The position numbers and the translations under genes were made by a program. Below, piece after piece: positions 32,952-42,545 of a stretch of 46,770 nucleotides of DNA. Each line of letters begins with the position of its first letter. Position 1 is the first letter of the stretch. Origin of the DNA: Aerococcus sp. HMSC062A02 (GTDB taxonomy: Bacteria > Bacillota > Bacilli > Lactobacillales > Aerococcaceae); contig NZ_KV797940.1 in assembly GCF_001809535.1 (NCBI RefSeq), positions 11,056 through 57,825 on the forward strand. Direction: 5' to 3'. The notes beneath the pieces were generated by a model, which saw nothing but the letters and a program-made list of their open reading frames with translations, was not told where the DNA came from and made no database searches.

Positions 32952-34103
32952 ATGAAATTCTCAGTGAACCGTGCTGTCTTCGTTGAAAATCTCAGCAATG
33001 TCCAACGTGCGATCAGTTCACGAACTACCATTCCTGTCCTTACAGGAGTCAAAATTCTAGCAACTGATAACGGCATCCTCCTTACCGGGAGTGATTCCAC
33101 TATCTCGATCGAAGCCTTTATCGATGCCAATAATGAAGACAACCAATTGCAAGTGGAAAAAGCAGGTTCCATTGTCTTACCTTCTCGTTTCTTTGGCGAA
33201 ATTGTTAAGAAATTGCCGAATGAGATCATGCACTTAGAAGTTAAGGACAATTTACAGACAGATATTACTGCTGGCCAAGCTGCCTTCACCCTCAATGGGA
33301 CCGCAGGCAGTGAATACCCCAAGCTACCGGAAATCGATTCCGATACCAGCTTTACCATTCCAGCCAATATCTTCCGGCAAGTGATCAACCATACCATTAT
33401 CTCTGTCTCCAACCAGGAAATTCGGCCGATTTTTACAGGGATCCATTTTGTAATTGCGGATAATCATCTCAAGGCAGTTTCCACAGATTCCCACCGGCTC
33501 AGTCAACGAATTGTGCCCTTGGAAGTTCCTGAAAGCCTAGCTGATCAAGAATTTGCCTTAAATATTCCGGGCCGCAGTCTGAGTGAACTGACTCGGATTG
33601 CTGAAGATAGCGATAACATTGAGATGATGGTGGCAGATAAGCAGGTTCTCTTTAAGACCGATAACATTTACCTCTATTCCCGGCTCCTTGAAGGCAAGTA
33701 CCCTGATACGGACCGGCTCCTGCCCGAAGACTACCAGACCCGGATCCAGATTGATGCGCCGGACTTATTGAGTGCCATCGAACGGGCCCTGATCCTGAGC
33801 CATGAAGGCCGCAACAATGTGGTTAAGTTGACGATTGATAGTGACCAGGTTGTCCTATCCGGTCAGTCTGCTGAAGTCGGTGAGGTGGAAGAAGAATTAA
33901 ATATTTCCTCTGCTGATGGGGAAAGCCTAGCAATCTCCTTCAACCCGGACTACATGCGCCAAGCATTGAGAACTTTTGGCGCCCAAGAGATTGCTCTGCG
34001 CTTCCAATCCCCTTCCCACCAATTTATTCTCCTGCCAGCCAATGCCCAGGATAACTTCAACTTTGTTCAATTGATTACCCCTATCCGGACACCGGGGAAC
34101 TAG
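32952..34103 (+). CDS. dnaN: DNA polymerase III beta subunit (sliding clamp)
   Basis: This 383-residue clamp has three repeated domains. It starts MKFSVNRAVFVENLSNVQRA, contains the conserved RPIFTGIHFVI and STDSHRLSQRI segments, and ends FVQLITPIRTPGN. AAGGAG precedes the ATG directly after the AT-rich unwinding region. It tethers DNA polymerase III and other factors. Standard length and position after dnaA. Confidence 0.99.
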   Translation: MKFSVNRAVFVENLSNVQRAISSRTTIPVLTGVKILATDNGILLTGSDSTISIEAFIDANNEDNQLQVEKAGSIVLPSRFFGEIVKKLPNEIMHLEVKDNLQTDITAGQAAFTLNGTAGSEYPKLPEIDSDTSFTIPANIFRQVINHTIISVSNQEIRPIFTGIHFVIADNHLKAVSTDSHRLSQRIVPLEVPESLADQEFALNIPGRSLSELTRIAEDSDNIEMMVADKQVLFKTDNIYLYSRLLEGKYPDTDRLLPEDYQTRIQIDAPDLLSAIERALILSHEGRNNVVKLTIDSDQVVLSGQSAEVGEVEEELNISSADGESLAISFNPDYMRQALRTFGAQEIALRFQSPSHQFILLPANAQDNFNFVQLITPIRTPGN

Positions 34104-34117
34104 ACTTAAAAAATTAA

Positions 34118-34178
34118 AAAAGCGCCTCCTGACCTGTTTTTAGCTGAGATGAGCTAAGACTGGCCTAGGGGCGCTTTG
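34118..34178. terminator. Hairpin terminator after dnaN
   Basis: AAAGCGCC pairs with GGCGCTTT around an inner hairpin TTAGCT/AGCTAA. The left side is A-rich (stronger for the minus strand) and the right side is GTTTAT. Confidence 0.65.
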
Positions 34179-34279
34179 TTTATGGTGTAGTTTACTGACT
34201 TGCAACTTTATGTCTTTGCCTTTTTATTTTATACTATAAATATAAGACGAATGATTGGATTTCAAGAGAGGTGGTCGTG

Positions 34280-34618
34280 ATGACAGAAGATAGGCTAAGA
34301 AAAGTAACCAATGCGCTTATTTGCTTGCCTTTGCTGGCATATGTTGTGTTAGTTTTTTCAGATGTCAGCCGCTTCGTTGAAAATTTGGCCCTCTATACTT
34401 CTTGGACGATGATTTATTTTAAGAAGGCTTGCGAAGAGCATGGTTTTGATAAATGGCCTAGCAACTTAGTCCGAGCTTTGGTGCAAATGGGGGTCATTTT
34501 ACTTTTAGTCAACCTAATTATCCAAGTGTTCCCAGAAGCTTCTCAGCGTCGTCTAGCCCTCTTTTTGGTCTTACTTGCCTATATAGCTTATCTATTATTT
34601 AAACAAATAAAAAACTAA
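34280..34618 (+). CDS. Small membrane protein, function unknown
   Basis: This 112-residue protein has hydrophobic segments at about 13-28, 70-86 and 92-108, separated by a loop YFKKACEEHGFDKWP. It ends in LLFKQIKN. The ATG at 34280 has GAGAGGTGG eight bases upstream; a GTG nine bases earlier overlaps that site. It stands alone between dnaN and the antiporter with terminators on both sides. AT-rich codons. No family recognised. Confidence 0.75.
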   Translation: MTEDRLRKVTNALICLPLLAYVVLVFSDVSRFVENLALYTSWTMIYFKKACEEHGFDKWPSNLVRALVQMGVILLLVNLIIQVFPEASQRRLALFLVLLAYIAYLLFKQIKN

Positions 34619-34623
34619 GACTT

Positions 34624-34665
34624 AAAAAGACCTTCCCACGAGCAGTGGGAAGGTCTTTGTTTTAT
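34624..34665. terminator. Terminator between the small membrane protein and antiporter genes
   Basis: AAAGACCTTCCCAC pairs perfectly with GTGGGAAGGTCTTT, with A-rich and T-rich flanks, so it can serve both convergent genes. Confidence 0.9.
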
Positions 34666-34679
34666 CCACATGTGGATGA

Positions 34680-35858
34680 TCATTTCTGCTTGAGCCATTT
34701 GCGATAGGTCAGATCGATGCCGAATGCGCCTAGGGGGGCGGTGAGGAGGATGGCGACGACGGAGACGGTGAGGATGATTTCGCCAGCAGGCAGGCCCATA
34801 GCTAGGGGAATCCCCCCAATAGCTGCTTGGACGGTGGCCTTAGGCAGGTAGGCGATAACACTGAAGGCCCGCTCTTGCAGGCTAAGATTGGTCCGGCTGA
34901 GGCTGATGAGGACGCCCACTGCACGGAAGCAGAGTACTAGGGCAATCAGTAAGATGGGCAGCCAGCCGGCTTGGAAGGCATAAGGGAGGTTGACGGAGGC
35001 CCCCACCAGAACAAAGAGTAGGATTTCACCTGGAATCCACAAAGCATTGTAGTAGCGGGAGAGGTCCTGGGCGCGGTTGCCGTCCAAACGGTTGATCAGG
35101 ATACCCATGCTCATGACAGCCAAGATACCGGAGAAGGGGACTTGAGGGAAGGTTTTCTCCAAGGAGACAAAGACGAAAGAGAAGCCAAGAAGGAAGATGA
35201 CCTGACTAATGCTCGACCAGTTGAAGCGTTTGAAGAAGGCATTGAGCCCTGCTCCAACTAGTCCACCGACCAGGATACCGAGGACAATAGAGACTGGGAT
35301 ATTTAGGAGCTGGCTGGCTTGGAAATCGCCACCTTGGGCTAGCCCAAGGAAGGAGGAGAAAAGGACTAGGACATAGATATCGTCAGCCGAAGACCCCGCT
35401 AAGACGATCTGAGGGATCTGCTTGTCCATACCGTAGCCTTCGTCTATGAGTTTAATCATCTTAGGGACGACGACAGCCGGCGAAACAGCACCCAAGACGG
35501 TCCCCAAAAGCAAGGCATCAATCCGAGAAATGTCTAAAATGCTAGGAGCCAGTAGCGCCGTCCCCAAGATTTCGAAAGTCGCTGGGACAAAGCACATGAG
35601 TAAGGCCGGACGTCCCACCTTCAATAAGCCCTTGAGGTCGAGCGACAGGCCCGCCCGACTGAGAATAATAATGAGGGCGACTTGGCGGAGGTCAGCCGAC
35701 AGGTCAAGGATCCCCCCATCCAAGAGATTGAAGACATGGGGGCCGAGGACAATTCCTAGAAAGAGAAAACCAACCAAGCTCGGCACCTTGAACTGCTTGC
35801 AGAGCCGGTCAATCAAGAGACCAAAAATAAAGATATAAGCAAAGCTCATCAGTAACAT
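34680..35858 (-). CDS. Cation:proton antiporter (CPA family, Na+/H+ exchanger domain)
   Basis: This 392-residue membrane protein with about twelve helices is of the Na+/H+ exchanger fold: VGFLFLGIVLGPHVFNLL in helix 2, ADLRQVALIIILSRAGLSLD, GTVLGAVSPAVVVPKMI, SADDIYVLVLFSSFLG and FSGILAVMSMGILINR. The start at 35858 has AAGGAG eight bases upstream. There is no C-terminal TrkA or regulatory domain. The ion specificity (Na+ or K+) is not evident. The 5' leader contains two small overlapping frames and a terminator with an alternative antiterminator stem, so expression is probably attenuated. Confidence 0.93.
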   Translation of the reverse strand: MLLMSFAYIFIFGLLIDRLCKQFKVPSLVGFLFLGIVLGPHVFNLLDGGILDLSADLRQVALIIILSRAGLSLDLKGLLKVGRPALLMCFVPATFEILGTALLAPSILDISRIDALLLGTVLGAVSPAVVVPKMIKLIDEGYGMDKQIPQIVLAGSSADDIYVLVLFSSFLGLAQGGDFQASQLLNIPVSIVLGILVGGLVGAGLNAFFKRFNWSSISQVIFLLGFSFVFVSLEKTFPQVPFSGILAVMSMGILINRLDGNRAQDLSRYYNALWIPGEILLFVLVGASVNLPYAFQAGWLPILLIALVLCFRAVGVLISLSRTNLSLQERAFSVIAYLPKATVQAAIGGIPLAMGLPAGEIILTVSVVAILLTAPLGAFGIDLTYRKWLKQK

Positions 35859-35862
35859 CGTA

Positions 35863-35949
35863 TCACTCCTTTGAATATTTAGTTGAATAAAGAGCAAAAA
35901 AGCTGATGCCCCTGCTCTTTACAGCAGAAGTCATCAGCTTTTGAATCAT
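35863..35949 (-). CDS. Possible second leader reading frame (28 aa) between leader peptide and antiporter
   Basis: A frame starting MIQKLMTSAVKSRGISFF begins in TGATG, overlapping the stop of the 11-residue leader. It runs through the terminator hairpin and ends in the TGA within AAGGAGTGA, four bases before the antiporter ATG. It has no ribosome site of its own, so translation would be by coupling. It may merely reflect the base pairing of the hairpin. Confidence 0.35.
   Translation of the reverse strand: MIQKLMTSAVKSRGISFFALYSTKYSKE
35889..35942 (-). terminator. Attenuator in the antiporter leader
   Basis: On the minus strand AGCTGATG (35932-35939) pairs with CATCAGCT (35901-35908) and is followed by TTTTTT. 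An exclusive alternative pairs AAAGAGCA (35913-35920) with TGCTCTTT (35889-35896), which would take apart the terminator. A leader peptide ends 10 bases before the first arm. Confidence 0.8.
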
Positions 35950-35984
35950 CAATAGCGGTTTAGGGCTAGGCCCAAGGAAGACAT
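35949..35984 (-). CDS. Putative 11-residue regulatory leader peptide
   Basis: The short frame MSSLGLALNRY ends in two tandem stops (TGA TGA). AGGA lies five bases before its ATG, and it starts about 12 bases after the predicted transcription start. A ribosome paused at its end would cover the upstream arm of the terminator and favour the antiterminator, as in ribosome-mediated attenuation. This is inferred from layout; the signal is unknown. Confidence 0.5.
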   Translation of the reverse strand: MSSLGLALNRY

Positions 35985-36001
35985 TCATTTCCTGTGTCTT
36001 G

Positions 36002-36031
36002 ATTATAGGCAGTTTGTTCGTCTTTTGTCAA
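36002..36031 (-). promoter_or_regulatory. Promoter of the antiporter transcript
   Basis: On the minus strand a perfect TTGACA and perfect TATAAT are 18 bases apart. The start is expected near 35995, giving a leader of about 135 nt. Confidence 0.8.
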
Positions 36032-36222
36032 TCGGAACTTTCCATCGCATGAAATAAGTTTCATTTATCTTCTTTGCTTGCTTCTTTTGATTGAATACTC
36101 GGCTTTCACAAAAATAAGACAAGTTTTTTCTTAAAGTGGCCTTATTTTGTCCTGAGAAGGCTTTTCATTATTTAGAGACAAATTCCCCTCCCAATAAAAA
36201 ACAAGCCAATAGCCCCCTCTCT

Positions 36223-36251
36223 TTGCAAAAAAGCGGTTTTTGGGGTATAAT
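36223..36251 (+). promoter_or_regulatory. Promoter of the yaaA-recF-gyrB-gyrA operon
   Basis: TTGCAA and a perfect TATAAT are 17 bases apart, leaving a leader of about 150 nt before yaaA. Confidence 0.8.
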
Positions 36252-36293
36252 AAGAAGTGACAGTATAGATCTAAATGAGCTATAGATTTTTTA

Positions 36294-36370
36294 ATTTGCG
36301 ACGACCGCTTTGGCTCGTATTTGGCTAAATCGCAAATCTCTGCCGGTTCGAGCAGGGATTGCGATTTTTT
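36294..36370 (+). terminator. Attenuator in the yaaA-recF-gyrBA leader
   Basis: The terminator stem CGCAAATCTCTGC (36331-36343) pairs with GCAGGGATTGCG (36352-36363) and is followed by ATTTTTTATT. An upstream ATTTGCGA (36294-36301) is perfectly complementary to TCGCAAAT (36330-36337), the first terminator arm, and could form an antiterminator. No leader peptide is evident. Confidence 0.75.
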
Positions 36371-36410
36371 ATTTAGCGGAAGCTAAGGAAGATGGAAAGG
36401 AAGTGACGCA

Positions 36411-36668
36411 ATGACTGAGACCATTGAGATAACGGGTGACTTTATGACTTTGACCCAATTGTTGAAGGAAACAGGCATTATTGCAACGGGTGGCCAGGCG
36501 AAATGGTACCTGTCTGAATTTGCGGTTTATATTGATGGTGAGCAGGACCAGCGTCGAGGACGAAAGATTTATCCAGGGTCAGTAGTTGAAGTGCCTGCTG
36601 AGGAAGCCATTTTCCAGCTTGTCAGTGCTTCTGACGCGGCTTTGGATGATGCCCATGATCCTCGATGA
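36411..36668 (+). CDS. yaaA: S4-domain protein YaaA
   Basis: This 85-residue S4-like RNA-binding protein (MTLTQLLKETGIIATGGQAK ... GEQDQRRGRKIYPG) is the small gene usually found between dnaN and recF in Firmicutes. In Bacillus its homologue has been linked to ribosome assembly. AAAGGAAG lies upstream. The end overlaps the recF start by 14 bases, indicating coupling. Confidence 0.92.
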   Translation: MTETIEITGDFMTLTQLLKETGIIATGGQAKWYLSEFAVYIDGEQDQRRGRKIYPGSVVEVPAEEAIFQLVSASDAALDDAHDPR

Positions 36669-37776
36669 GATCCGCCTGCTCAATTTCAGAAATTATGAGT
36701 CTGCTGAGGTGACTTTTTCACCGGGGATCAATGTCTTTATTGGGGACAATGCTCAGGGGAAGACCAGTCTCTTAGAGGCGATCTATATCCTCTCCCTAGC
36801 CCGCAGCCACCGGACTAACCATGACCGCGAGCTCTTGCGCTGGGAGAGTCAGGAAGCCCTGGTTGAAGGCCGGGTCAGCAACCGTTTCGGCCAGCTGCCC
36901 TTGAGTGTCAAGCTGACCAAAAGCGGCAAGTTGGTTAAGGTCAACCACCTCGAACAGCGTCGTCTGAGTGACTATATTGGCCGCTTGAATGTGGTGCTCT
37001 TTGCCCCTGAAGACCTGGACCTGGTCAAGGGGGCCCCGCAATTGCGGCGGAAATTTATTGATATGGAGCTCAGCCAGATGAGCCCTGTTTATCTGCATAC
37101 TTCGGTTGACTACCAGCAGATCTTAAAGCAGCGTAATGCCTACCTAAAGCAGCTACTCAGTCAGCAGGCCCAAGATAAGCTTTACTTGGAGATCTTGACG
37201 GAGCAAGTGGCTGCTGCGGGTGCCCGGATTATTTGCCAGCGCCTGGCCTTCCTTGATAAGTTAGAGGGCTGGGCGAGCGAGCTCCACCACAATATCTCCC
37301 AGGGCAAGGAAGAACTCAGTCTGCGCTATCGGACTGCGGTCGACCTGCCCCAGGCTCCCTCTGAGGAGAATGTCTATGAGGCCCTCTTGGCTAAGTTTGA
37401 AGAAGTTGGGGCACGGGAATTGGACCGCGGGGTGAGCTTAGCTGGCCCCCACCGGGATGACCTTCAATTCTTGATTAACGGCCAGGATGTCCAGAAGTTT
37501 GGCTCACAAGGCCAGCAGCGGACCACCGTTTTGAGTATGAAATTAGCAGAAATTGAGTGTATGCAGGAGATGACGGGGGAATACCCCATTCTCTTATTGG
37601 ATGATGTCTTGAGTGAGTTGGATGATGACCGGCAGACCCACTTGCTCAAAACCATTGAAAAGAAAGTTCAGACCTTTTTGACGACGACCAGTCTCGATGG
37701 GGTCCAGGAAGAACAGATTGATGAGCCGGCGCTGTTTGAGATTGCGCAGGGACAAGTCCAACGATTGGATGACTAG
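36655..37776 (+). CDS. recF: DNA replication and repair protein RecF
   Basis: This 373-residue SMC-like ATPase loads RecA at gaps with RecO and RecR. It begins MILDEIRLLNFRNYESAEV. Walker A is GDNAQGKTSLLEAI, the signature motif lies around KFGSQGQQRTTVLSMKLAEI, and Walker B is YPILLLDDVLSELD. The ATG at 36655 gives the standard N-terminus; upstream in-frame ATGs add unrelated residues inside yaaA. Overlap with yaaA and an 18-base gap to gyrB show the operon. Confidence 0.97.
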   Translation: MILDEIRLLNFRNYESAEVTFSPGINVFIGDNAQGKTSLLEAIYILSLARSHRTNHDRELLRWESQEALVEGRVSNRFGQLPLSVKLTKSGKLVKVNHLEQRRLSDYIGRLNVVLFAPEDLDLVKGAPQLRRKFIDMELSQMSPVYLHTSVDYQQILKQRNAYLKQLLSQQAQDKLYLEILTEQVAAAGARIICQRLAFLDKLEGWASELHHNISQGKEELSLRYRTAVDLPQAPSEENVYEALLAKFEEVGARELDRGVSLAGPHRDDLQFLINGQDVQKFGSQGQQRTTVLSMKLAEIECMQEMTGEYPILLLDDVLSELDDDRQTHLLKTIEKKVQTFLTTTSLDGVQEEQIDEPALFEIAQGQVQRLDD

Positions 37777-37794
37777 AAGGAGTGATGGAAAGCG

Positions 37795-39774
37795 ATGGCA
37801 GATGAGAAACACTTTGAAGACCAAGCACAGGAAGAAAGCCACGAACCAAGCAAGGAGGAGCTGGCCCATCTGGCAGAGAGTTATGATGCCAGCCAAATTC
37901 AAGTCCTAGAGGGGCTCGAGGCGGTTCGGAAACGGCCTGGGATGTATATTGGGTCGACCAGTGAGACCGGCCTCCACCACCTAGTTTGGGAGATTGTCGA
38001 CAACTCAATCGATGAGGCCTTAGCTGGTTTTGCCAAGCATATCCAAATTGAAATCTTGGAAGATAATGTGATTCGGATTACAGACGACGGCCGGGGGATT
38101 CCTGTCGATATCCAACAAAAAACGGGCCGGCCAGCGGTAGAGACGGTCTTTAATGTTCTCCACGCTGGCGGTAAATTCGGTGGAGGCTCTTATAAGGTCT
38201 CTGGCGGTCTGCACGGGGTTGGGGCTTCAGTGGTGAATGCTCTCTCCGAATGGCTCCACGTCGATGTCTACAAGAATGGCAAGGTCTACCACCAAGAATA
38301 CAGCCGGGGGAAGATCATGACTGAGCTCGAAGTGACGGGAGAAACCGACCAACAAGGAACGGTCGTCACCTTCAAAGCCGATAGTGAGATTTTCCAAGAA
38401 ACAACGGTCTATAACCGAGAAATTCTGAATAAACGGACCCGGGAGCTCGCCTTCTTGAACAAGGGCTTGCGGATTTCACTGACTGATAAGCGGGAAGAGG
38501 AAATGGTTGAATACAGCTACCACTTCGAAGGTGGGATTAAGGAGTATATCGACTTCCTCAACCAGAATAAGACTCCGCTTTTCCCTGAACCGATCTATCT
38601 AGAAGGGGAACAGGATGATATTGAAGTCGAAGTTGCCCTCCAGTATACGGACGACTTCCATGTGAACTTTATGAGTTTTGCTAACAATATCCATACTTTT
38701 GAAGGGGGGACCCATGAATCTGGGGTTAAGACCGCCCTCACCCGGACCATCAACGACTATGCCCGGAATGTCAATATTCTCAAGGACAATGATGAGAACC
38801 TGACCGGAGAAGATGTGCGTGAAGGCCTGACTCTGATTGTTTCAGTTCGCCATCCCGATCCTCAATTCGAGGGGCAAACCAAGATGAAACTCGGGAATTC
38901 GGAAGTACGAACGATTACCGACCGACTCTTTGGCCAGCACTTTTCAACCTTCCTCTTAGAGAATCCTAATATCGGCCGGCAAATTGTCGATAAAGGGCTG
39001 GTTGCTTCTAAGGCACGGAAGGCAGCCAAACGGGCCCGGGAAATGACCCGGAAGAAGTCTGGGCTAGAGATCTCCAACCTACCGGGTAAATTGGCTGATT
39101 GTTCCAGCCGGGTGCCCGAGGAATGCGAACTCTTCATCGTCGAAGGAAATTCCGCTGGGGGTTCCGCTAAGAACGGCCGGGACCGTCACTTCCAAGCTAT
39201 CTTGCCTATCCGTGGTAAGATCTTGAATGTTGAAAAGGCATCTATGGACCGGATCTTAGCCAATGAAGAGATTCGTTCCCTCTTTACAGCGATGGGGACG
39301 GGCTGGGGCAATGACTTCGATGTCTCCAAGGCCCGCTACCACAGGCTCGTTATCATGACCGATGCCGATGTCGATGGGGCCCACATCCGGACCCTCTTAT
39401 TGACCCTGATCTATCGTTACATGCGTCCCCTCTTGGATGCGGGTTATGTGTATATTGCGGTTCCTCCCCTCTACCAGGTACGCCAAGGGAAGAAGATCCA
39501 ATATATTGAATCGGATGCCGAATTAGAGGCTTATATGGCCAGTCTTCCTGAGCGACCCAAACCCGTTGTCCAACGTTATAAGGGGCTGGGCGAAATGGAT
39601 GCCGAACAGCTCTGGGATACGACCATGGACCCAAGTACGCGTCGCATGCTTCAAGTCAGCGTTGAAGACGGAGTGGAAGCCGACCAAATGATCTCCATGT
39701 TAATGGGCGACCATGTGGCACCGCGTCGGAACTTTATCGAAGAGAACGCCACTTATGCGACCATCGACCTTTAG
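37795..39774 (+). CDS. gyrB: DNA gyrase subunit B
   Basis: This 659-residue ATPase subunit of gyrase has the GHKL domain ([35 protein letters not shown]), transducer, and TOPRIM domain with [20 protein letters not shown] and metal motif [17 protein letters not shown]. It ends with the GyrA-binding tail ([20 protein letters not shown]). The nearly invariant EGDSAGG motif here has Asn452 (codon AAT, 39148-39150) in place of Asp. The same change at E. coli Asp426 gives quinolone resistance. An extra acidic 25-residue N-terminus precedes the ATPase domain. AAGGAG lies upstream. Confidence 0.98.
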   Translation: MADEKHFEDQAQEESHEPSKEELAHLAESYDASQIQVLEGLEAVRKRPGMYIGSTSETGLHHLVWEIVDNSIDEALAGFAKHIQIEILEDNVIRITDDGRGIPVDIQQKTGRPAVETVFNVLHAGGKFGGGSYKVSGGLHGVGASVVNALSEWLHVDVYKNGKVYHQEYSRGKIMTELEVTGETDQQGTVVTFKADSEIFQETTVYNREILNKRTRELAFLNKGLRISLTDKREEEMVEYSYHFEGGIKEYIDFLNQNKTPLFPEPIYLEGEQDDIEVEVALQYTDDFHVNFMSFANNIHTFEGGTHESGVKTALTRTINDYARNVNILKDNDENLTGEDVREGLTLIVSVRHPDPQFEGQTKMKLGNSEVRTITDRLFGQHFSTFLLENPNIGRQIVDKGLVASKARKAAKRAREMTRKKSGLEISNLPGKLADCSSRVPEECELFIVEGNSAGGSAKNGRDRHFQAILPIRGKILNVEKASMDRILANEEIRSLFTAMGTGWGNDFDVSKARYHRLVIMTDADVDGAHIRTLLLTLIYRYMRPLLDAGYVYIAVPPLYQVRQGKKIQYIESDAELEAYMASLPERPKPVVQRYKGLGEMDAEQLWDTTMDPSTRRMLQVSVEDGVEADQMISMLMGDHVAPRRNFIEENATYATIDL

Positions 39775-39822
39775 TCATGACCAATTGGACGACTAGGCAA
39801 GCTAGAATAGGAGGCTAGTATT

Positions 39823-42480
39823 TTGGCTTTAGACAATAGATTAGAACGTCGAGAAATCTCCCATGAAATGCGGACATCCTTCCTCGACTATGCCATGAGT
39901 GTTATCGTGGCACGGGCACTGCCGGATGTTCGGGATGGGATGAAACCTGTCCACCGGCGGATTCTCTACGGGATGAATGAATTGGGGGTTACCCCAGATA
40001 AACCTTATAAGAAGTCAGCGCGGATTGTCGGAGATGTCATGGGTAAGTACCACCCCCATGGGGACTCCGCCATCTATGAATCCATGGTGCGGATGGCCCA
40101 GGACTTCTCCTACCGCTATATGCTGGTAGACGGCCACGGGAACTTCGGCTCCATCGATGGGGACCAGGCCGCTGCCATGCGGTATACCGAAGCGCGAATG
40201 AGTAAGATTGCCACTGAAATGTTGCGGGATATCAACAAGGACACGGTAGATTTTATTGCCAACTACGACGGCGAAGAGCGTGAACCAGAAGTTCTCCCTT
40301 CCCGCTTCCCTAACCTCTTAGTTAATGGGGCGACCGGGATTGCGGTTGGGATGACCACCAATATTCCACCCCATAACTTAAATGAGGTAATCTCAGGTAT
40401 CCACACCCTGATGAAGAATCCAGAAGCAACGACAGCCGAGCTGATGGAAGCCATCCCTGGGCCGGACTTTCCGACCGGGGGGATTGTGATCGGCAAGTCG
40501 GGGATCCGCAAGGCTTATGAAACAGGCCAAGGACGCATCATTGTCCGCGGCAAGCTGGATATTGACCAGATGTCCAGTGGCCGCGAACGGATTGTGATCC
40601 ATGAGATTCCCTATATGGTCAACAAGGCCAAATTAGTGGAACGGATTGCGGATTTAGCTCGAGATAAGGTAATTGAAGGCATCACGGCGGTCCGGGATGA
40701 ATCCGGCCGGGATGGCATGCGGATTGTGGTGGAATGCCGCAAGGACGCCAGTGCCAGTGTGATCGTCAACAACCTCTACAAGCTGACCCAGCTCCAAGCC
40801 AACTTCAACTTTAATATGTTGGCCATCGTCAACGGTGTGCCTAAGACTCTGAGTCTCAAGGAAATCTTGACCTATTACCTAGACCACCAAGAAGAGATTA
40901 TCCGTCGTCGGTCAATCTTTGAGAAGAAAAAGGCTGAAGCCCGGGCCCACATCCTGGAAGGTTTACAAGTGGCCCTGGACCATATTGATGAAATCGTCAA
41001 TATCCTGCGCTCATCGCGTTCTGGTGACGAAGCCAAGGAAATCTTTATGACCCAGTACAAGCTCTCAGATAAGCAAGCCCAAGCCATCCTCGATATGCGT
41101 CTGGTTCGCTTAACCGGTTTGGAAAGAGAAAAGATTGACAAGGAACATGCCGAACTCATGGCTGAAATTGCCCGCTTGACAGAAATCCTTGCCAGCGAAG
41201 AGAAACGTTATGAAATTATTTACCAAGAATTATTAGAAATCCAGGCCCGCTATGGTGATGACCGCCGGACCGAACTGCGGGTAGGCGAAATCACCAGCCT
41301 GGAAGATGAGGACTTGATCGAAGAAGAGAATGTGCTCGTTACCCTGACTCGGAACGGTTATATTAAGCGGATTGCCGATGATGAATTCCGCGTCCAAAAC
41401 CGCGGCGGTCTCGGTGTCAAAGGCATGAGCATGAATGATGGGGACTATATTGAAACCATGTTCTCAACTTCTACCCATGATATTATCCTGTTCTTTACGG
41501 ACAAGGGGAAGGTCTACCAGATGAAGGGCTATGAGATTCCAGAATATGGTCGGCAAGCCAAGGGGATTCCGATCGTCAACCTCCTGAACCTGGAAGAGGA
41601 TGAGAAGGTCCGCGATGCCGTTAATGTAACCCCGATGGACCATGACGGCGATTCTGATGGCTACCTAGCCTTTATTACGCGCCAGGGTGTTATCAAGCGG
41701 ACCCCCGTTCGCGACTACTTCAATATTCGTAACAACGGCCTGATCGCCCTCAATCTCAAGGAGGATGATGAGCTCGTCGATGTGCTCTTTACCAATGGCC
41801 AGCGCAACCTGATCGTGGCTTCCCACAATGGTTATGCGGTCAGCTTCAATGAACAAGACGCCCGGTCGATGGGACGGACAGCTACCGGTGTTCGGGCCAT
41901 CCGCTTGGACCCTGGTGACTATGTGATTGGGGCCGCCGTCCTAGCTGACGATGCGGATGTCCTTGTCGTGACCGAAAACGGTTATGGTAAGCGAACCCCA
42001 GCCAGCGAATATGCCATCCGCAAGCGTGGTGGTAAAGGGGTCAAAACCATCAATGTCAGCCAGCGGAACGGGATGCTTGTGGGCATGACAACCGTTGACC
42101 TGACTGAAGATATCATGTTGATGACCGATGAAGGCGTGGTTATTCGCTTCCATGCAGCTGATATTTCACAAACAGGCCGGGTGACCCAGGGCGTTCGCCT
42201 CATGCGCTTGAATGATGACGCCAAGGTCTCAACTATGGCCAAGGTGGCACCTGAAGAAGAGGAAGAAACTACTTCTGCAGGCTCGGTCCAGCAGCCAGAG
42301 AGCGAGGATGATTTCTCAGCCATTGCTGAAAAGGTCAATGAAGAAACCGAAGACAGTGATGAATCGGTTTATGATGACCAGGATATCCTTCAAGCACGCC
42401 TGTCGGATGACCAAATCCAAGAAAACCTGCACCATTTCACCAATGAACTCTTGGACGAAGAAGACGCCGACCAAGAATAG
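39823..42480 (+). CDS. gyrA: DNA gyrase subunit A
   Basis: This 885-residue breakage-reunion subunit has the active-site Tyr in [15 protein letters not shown]. The quinolone-determining segment [20 protein letters not shown] is wild type, with Ser and Glu at the usual two sites. The six-bladed C-terminal domain contains a gyrA-box-like [11 protein letters not shown] in place of the canonical QRRGGKG. A long acidic tail (about 806-885) follows. The start is TTG at 39823 with AGGAGG nine bases upstream. It is last in the yaaA-recF-gyrB-gyrA operon, with a terminator 15 bases after the stop. Confidence 0.98.
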   Translation: MALDNRLERREISHEMRTSFLDYAMSVIVARALPDVRDGMKPVHRRILYGMNELGVTPDKPYKKSARIVGDVMGKYHPHGDSAIYESMVRMAQDFSYRYMLVDGHGNFGSIDGDQAAAMRYTEARMSKIATEMLRDINKDTVDFIANYDGEEREPEVLPSRFPNLLVNGATGIAVGMTTNIPPHNLNEVISGIHTLMKNPEATTAELMEAIPGPDFPTGGIVIGKSGIRKAYETGQGRIIVRGKLDIDQMSSGRERIVIHEIPYMVNKAKLVERIADLARDKVIEGITAVRDESGRDGMRIVVECRKDASASVIVNNLYKLTQLQANFNFNMLAIVNGVPKTLSLKEILTYYLDHQEEIIRRRSIFEKKKAEARAHILEGLQVALDHIDEIVNILRSSRSGDEAKEIFMTQYKLSDKQAQAILDMRLVRLTGLEREKIDKEHAELMAEIARLTEILASEEKRYEIIYQELLEIQARYGDDRRTELRVGEITSLEDEDLIEEENVLVTLTRNGYIKRIADDEFRVQNRGGLGVKGMSMNDGDYIETMFSTSTHDIILFFTDKGKVYQMKGYEIPEYGRQAKGIPIVNLLNLEEDEKVRDAVNVTPMDHDGDSDGYLAFITRQGVIKRTPVRDYFNIRNNGLIALNLKEDDELVDVLFTNGQRNLIVASHNGYAVSFNEQDARSMGRTATGVRAIRLDPGDYVIGAAVLADDADVLVVTENGYGKRTPASEYAIRKRGGKGVKTINVSQRNGMLVGMTTVDLTEDIMLMTDEGVVIRFHAADISQTGRVTQGVRLMRLNDDAKVSTMAKVAPEEEEETTSAGSVQQPESEDDFSAIAEKVNEETEDSDESVYDDQDILQARLSDDQIQENLHHFTNELLDEEDADQE

Positions 42481-42494
42481 GAATAAAAGTAAGC

Positions 42495-42523
42495 AAAAAG
42501 CCAGCTTGAAAGCTGGCTTTTTC
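42495..42523. terminator. Bidirectional terminator after gyrA
   Basis: AAAAAGCCAGCTT pairs with AAGCTGGCTTTTT around a two-base gap. Confidence 0.9.
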
Positions 42524-42545
42524 TTATGAATTTTTGTTCGTATTT

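Noticed and set aside
35889-36000. Na+ or other known riboswitch before the antiporter
   Set aside because: I could not match the leader to any riboswitch core I know. The small frame with ribosome site and competing stems fits peptide-mediated attenuation better.
41982-42338. Antisense frames over 100 residues within gyrA, gyrB, mnmG, mnmE and dnaA
   Set aside because: They follow from codon bias of the real genes on the other strand and show no ribosome sites or recognisable domains.
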